DNA of 64,000 bases from Paludisphaera mucosa (GTDB lineage Bacteria; Planctomycetota; Planctomycetia; Isosphaerales; Isosphaeraceae). Under the pieces are notes generated by a model. The model searched no databases and was not told the DNA's origin. It saw nothing but the letters and a program-made list of their open reading frames with translations. The stretch spans positions 858,808 through 922,807 of the forward strand of contig NZ_JARRAG010000001.1 in NCBI RefSeq assembly GCF_029589435.1. The letters are read 5' to 3'. Of the stretch, positions 61,121 through 64,000 are shown in pieces; within the stretch, counting starts at the first letter, position 1; each line of letters begins with the position of its first letter. A program made the position numbers and the translations under genes.

Positions 61121-62239
61121 TCACTTCGCTTTGGACGTCGACTTGCCCGCCCCCCAGGCCTCGTGGGCAGCCTTCTGGAGCGGGTTGGAGCCGTCGGCGA
61201 GGCGGTCGCCGTCGACCTGCCAGAAGAAGACGCCGCGGAACCCCTTCGACATCGCCCATTCGGTCTTGAGCCGGATCGAATCGGCGTCGTCGTAGCCGAG
61301 CACCTTCGTCCGATCGGGCGAGGTCAGCCAGGGGACCTTGGTCTCGTCGTCCAGGCTGCGGCCCCAGCCGTCCTTGAGGCGATTGCCGATCTCCTTGAAG
61401 CTCAGCTCGAACGGCTTGCCGGGGGCCCCCTTGGCGGCGGCGTAGGGCTCGGGGACCGCGAAGCCGCGGCCGTAGAGCGGCAGGCCTACGGCCAGGCGGT
61501 CGGCCGGGACCTTGCGCTTCTCCAGGAGGTAGAGCATCGTCCCCTCGGTCGAGCGGGCCCGCGGGCCTTCCTTCGACGAGCCGAACAGGGGGGCGTTGTG
61601 GCCGGCGCGCGACGACCAGGCGCCGGCGTAGTCGTAGGTCATGACGTTGATCCAGTCCATCGTCTCGACCAGGAACGCCGTGTCCAGCCAGTCGATCGTC
61701 TCGTAGTTCGACGAGACCGCCATCGTCACGAGCATCCTCCGACCCTTCGCCCGGCCGATCGCGTCGAGCCGTTTGCGGAAGGTGCGGACGAGTCGCTCGA
61801 AGCCGGGGATCTCGTCCTTCGCGTCCGGGTATTCCCAGTCCAGGTCGATGCCGTCGTAGTCGAACTCGTCGACCAGCTTCACGACCGCGTCGACGTAGCG
61901 GGCCTCCGACTCGGGCTTCGAGACGATCTCCCGGAATTTCTCGTCCCAGCCCCAGCCGCCGAGCGAGACCAGCACTTTCACGCCCGCCGCGTGGGCGTCG
62001 GTCGTCAGCTCGCGGCTGGGCACCGCGCGGCCGGGCCGGAGCTTGCCGTCGCCGTCGGCCGTGAGGAAGGCGTGGCAGAGGTGCGTGTACAGCCCGTAAT
62101 TCGGCTTCCGGGGCGAGCCCGCGAGGTAGCCGACGAACACCTTCTCCTTCGGAGGCTCGTCAGCCGCCGCGGGAGGAAGGAAGACGAAGGCGGCGAGGAA
62201 GAGGAGCGCCGTGGATGCGGCGAGGTCGAAGCGTTTCAT
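61121..62239 (-). CDS. secreted glycoside hydrolase family 18 (chitinase-like)
   Basis: A 372-residue GH18 enzyme. A signal peptide (1-26, ending PPAAA-D) precedes a TIM barrel with VLVSLGGWGWDEKF (the SxGG motif) and the catalytic DxxDxDxE as DGIDLDWEYP (acid/base Glu136). MDWINVMTYDYAGAWSSRAG follows, and the barrel closes near FRGVFFWQVDGDRLADG. A short insertion between the last strands matches the chitinase insertion seen in chitinase A-type enzymes. It would hydrolyse chitin or a related beta-1,4 N-acetylglucosamine polymer. Convergent with the permease gene, nine bases between the stops. Confidence 0.93.
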   Translation of the reverse strand: MKRFDLAASTALLFLAAFVFLPPAAADEPPKEKVFVGYLAGSPRKPNYGLYTHLCHAFLTADGDGKLRPGRAVPSRELTTDAHAAGVKVLVSLGGWGWDEKFREIVSKPESEARYVDAVVKLVDEFDYDGIDLDWEYPDAKDEIPGFERLVRTFRKRLDAIGRAKGRRMLVTMAVSSNYETIDWLDTAFLVETMDWINVMTYDYAGAWSSRAGHNAPLFGSSKEGPRARSTEGTMLYLLEKRKVPADRLAVGLPLYGRGFAVPEPYAAAKGAPGKPFELSFKEIGNRLKDGWGRSLDDETKVPWLTSPDRTKVLGYDDADSIRLKTEWAMSKGFRGVFFWQVDGDRLADGSNPLQKAAHEAWGAGKSTSKAK

Positions 62240-62276
62240 CGGGAGGTCGGCTCCGTGGGGGCGGCTTCGGCGGGAG

Positions 62277-63116
62277 TCAATGCAGTCTGGGCAGGAAGGA
62301 GAACGAGGTCGATAGGAGGACCGCCAGGGCTGCGGTCATCTGGACCCGGCTCGACGTGGAACGAGCCTGCTCGCGACGATCGACGAGGACGGCCGGCGGC
62401 AGCACGGCCCCCAGCGCGAGGCCGCCGAGGAGTCCCCCCAAATGGCAGGAGTTGGAGACCATCGGGCTGAGGAGCCCGAGCCCGAGCGTGTAGATCGACC
62501 AGATCGCCAGGGCGATCCCGACGCGGTGGTCGCGCACCTCGATCTTGCTGCGATGCGCGAGCGCCAGGCCGATCACCGCCCCGCCCAGCCCGAAGATGGC
62601 CCCGGAGGCGCCGACGGTCGGCAGCGGCGTGGTCATGGCGAGCGAAAAGCCGGTCGCGCAGCAGGCCGTGTAGAGGAACAGGAACGATCGCCAGCCGAAG
62701 GCGTGCTCGCAGGCCATGCCCAGGATGAACAGCATCAGCATGTTGCCGATCAGGTGATCCGGACTCGCGTGCATGAAAGCGGCGGAGATGAGCCGCCAGA
62801 ACTCGCCGTCCAGCACGGCCTCGCGCTGCATCGCCCCGGTTTCGACGAGTCGCTGGACGCTGTCCAGGCTGCCGATCTGCAATTGGCGGCCGAAGACGGC
62901 GATGCAGGCCAGGATGATCAGGATCGTGGCCGGCGGAAAGGCGTTCATCCCCGCTTCGAGGTCGATCCGCTCACGGTGGATCATGTCGTCGCTGATCGTG
63001 AGGACGTCGTCGTCGTCCAGGCTTGATGTGAGCGGGGTCGTCTCGACCTCGGCCGAATCGGTCGGGGCGGGCGGCGAATTCGGGCCCCATTCGGGGGCGT
63101 CGTCGTCGGGCGTCAT
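62277..63116 (-). CDS. rhomboid family intramembrane serine protease
   Basis: A 279-residue protease. The ATG at 63116 follows GGGAGGACC and is preferred to the one five codons upstream. The first 60 residues are acidic and cytoplasmic. Helices then begin (ATILIILACIAVFG), with FWRLISAAFMHASPDHLIGN (conserved Asn125), the active-site Ser171 in TVGASGAIFGLGG, and the catalytic His225 in MVSNSCHLGGLLGG. Both catalytic residues and the GxSG box are intact, so it should be active. Substrates unknown. Confidence 0.92.
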   Translation of the reverse strand: MTPDDDAPEWGPNSPPAPTDSAEVETTPLTSSLDDDDVLTISDDMIHRERIDLEAGMNAFPPATILIILACIAVFGRQLQIGSLDSVQRLVETGAMQREAVLDGEFWRLISAAFMHASPDHLIGNMLMLFILGMACEHAFGWRSFLFLYTACCATGFSLAMTTPLPTVGASGAIFGLGGAVIGLALAHRSKIEVRDHRVGIALAIWSIYTLGLGLLSPMVSNSCHLGGLLGGLALGAVLPPAVLVDRREQARSTSSRVQMTAALAVLLSTSFSFLPRLH

Positions 63117-63140
63117 CGTCGGTCCTCCCAACCGCGCGGC

Positions 63141-64000
63141 TCAGCGCCGCTCGCCGGTGTCCAGCAAGACGCCGAGGGCGATCCCGATCCGGCGGTCGAT
63201 CAGCGGCGGTCGGTCCCGCGCGAGGTCCAGGACGTAGCTGTCGACGATCGTGAACTTGCGGTTGAACTCGCCGCGAACCTGCTCGTTCCCGTCCGGCGTC
63301 TTCATCACGAAGATGAAGTTCGTCCGCATGAACTGGAGGGCCGGGATGAGCCGCCGGATTAGCGACAGGATCAGCGAATCCTCGCGGGCGATGAAGAGGG
63401 GGCGACCCTCGGCGTCGGACACGACCCACTTCTTGCGGAGGATGTTCGTGAGCTGGTTCTTCCGGATCCGCGCCAGGACCTTCGTGTCGGGACGCTGCAC
63501 GGTGAAGGTGGTCGAGAAGACCTCGAATTTGCGATCCTGGAGGACGTCGAGCAGGGGCTCCTGCTTCGTCTCGTCGGCGTAGAAATGGATGTGCCGCTTG
63601 GGCGAGAATCGGACGGCGGCGACGATGGTCAGGACCAGGGTCGCCAGCCCCCCCAGGATCGCGGCCACCCCGGCGACCCAGTCGAGGCCCGTGGCCTCGC
63701 GAAGCCCGGCCGCGACCGCCACCGTCAGGATCGCCAGCAGGAAAAACACGGCCACCGCCCCGAAGGCCGCGCCGATCTGCCTCATAAGGTGGGCGGGACG
63801 CTCGATGTAAAGGATCGGCCGCTTGGCCTCGTCGCTGACGACGTACTTGGCCGATATCGCCATCATCTTCTGACGCATCAAAAACTTGTCGCGCTGGAAG
63901 GAGGGATGGAGGGCGACCCGCTCGCCCCCTTCCTCGTCGACGGGCTCCGCCGAGACGTAGATGACTTCCTCGATCGGCACGACCTGGACGTTGTCGCACT
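63141..64000 (-). CDS. LURP-one/scramblase-like membrane protein, cut by window edge
   Basis: A frame open to the right edge. A GTG at 63980 could start it, but reading continues upstream (NVQVVPIEEVIYVSAEP), so the gene is probably partial here. Two tightly spaced helices (FGAVAVFFLLAILTVAVAAG and VAGVAAILGGLATLVLTIVA, about residues 72-122 from 63980) follow a basic first part (RDKFLMRQKMMAISAKYVVS). The C-terminal half has LURP-one/tubby-like strands: KNQLTNILRKKWVVSDAEGR, PLFIAREDS, NFIFVMKTPDGNEQVRGEF and FTIVDSYVLDLARD. Such domains occur in scramblase-like proteins; activity is not proven. It lies 24 bases upstream of the rhomboid gene, in the same direction. Confidence 0.7.
   Translation of the reverse strand, partial: CDNVQVVPIEEVIYVSAEPVDEEGGERVALHPSFQRDKFLMRQKMMAISAKYVVSDEAKRPILYIERPAHLMRQIGAAFGAVAVFFLLAILTVAVAAGLREATGLDWVAGVAAILGGLATLVLTIVAAVRFSPKRHIHFYADETKQEPLLDVLQDRKFEVFSTTFTVQRPDTKVLARIRKNQLTNILRKKWVVSDAEGRPLFIAREDSLILSLIRRLIPALQFMRTNFIFVMKTPDGNEQVRGEFNRKFTIVDSYVLDLARDRPPLIDRRIGIALGVLLDTGERR

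Overview
The window is high-GC DNA from a planctomycete, most likely of the Isosphaeraceae (inference). The evidence is lineage-typical gene families: a PVC-type haem-binding CxxCH protein with a propeller and HEAT-like repeats, a DUF1549/DUF1553 and DUF1501 pair, a sulfatase, an ECF sigma factor followed by a membrane protein with a DUF1559-like tail, several large outer-membrane barrels, and many small zinc-ribbon proteins. No rRNA operon or CRISPR array was seen.

Layout. 0-5.3 kb: small hypothetical genes, a TPR protein, a small secreted protein and a BBP2-like barrel. 5.3-14 kb (minus strand): a nitrogen/urea block reading OprP-like porin, Tat-type beta-carbonic anhydrase, urea transporter, ureA, ureB, ureC, ureF, ureG, ureD, with no ureE. 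14.3-18.1 kb: decaying and small genes, namely a frameshifted Ig-repeat protein, two zinc-ribbon proteins, a peptidyl-tRNA-hydrolase-2-like remnant, an odd tRNA-like sequence and a nuclease-fold protein lacking its catalytic residues. 18.2-23.1 kb: the most unusual part. Eleven genes of about 83-99 codons lie head to tail with start/stop overlaps, many of them recognisably diverged paralogues. Two competing hairpins precede them; a GC-rich interspersed repeat, two strong hairpins, a 40-codon leader-like ORF and a Cys-rich protein follow. 23.1-31.0 kb: degenerate repeat-rich DNA, then an integrated element with a small basic protein, a PrimPol-like primase, a RepA-like AAA ATPase, an inserted IS630-family element, an excisionase-like HTH protein and a tyrosine recombinase. 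The recombinase starts next to a tandem duplication of a tRNA-Arg-like 3' half, the likely attachment region.

31-43 kb: core genes. They include signal peptidase I with large insertions, an ECF sigma factor and its partner, and a sulfatase. A long minus-strand run follows: lysS, LolC/E-like permease, LolD-like ATPase, a branched-chain aminotransferase, a universal stress protein, a NUDIX hydrolase and a small hypothetical. 43-56 kb: secreted and exported proteins (haem-binding CxxCH protein, an unrecognised 789-residue secreted protein, Tat-type aldo/keto reductase, DUF1501, Uma2, DUF1549/1553) and an orphan UgpC/MalK-type ATPase. 55.6-64 kb: a TolC/HlyD/MacB-permease export operon behind a good sigma70-like promoter, a GH18 glycosidase, a rhomboid protease and a LURP-one-like membrane protein cut by the window edge.

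The urea genes form one pathway: outer-membrane entry (inferred), inner-membrane transport, hydrolysis, and CO2/bicarbonate conversion. The 18-23 kb array is the best candidate for something undescribed; I do not know its function. All calls come from reading the sequence; no database search was run.
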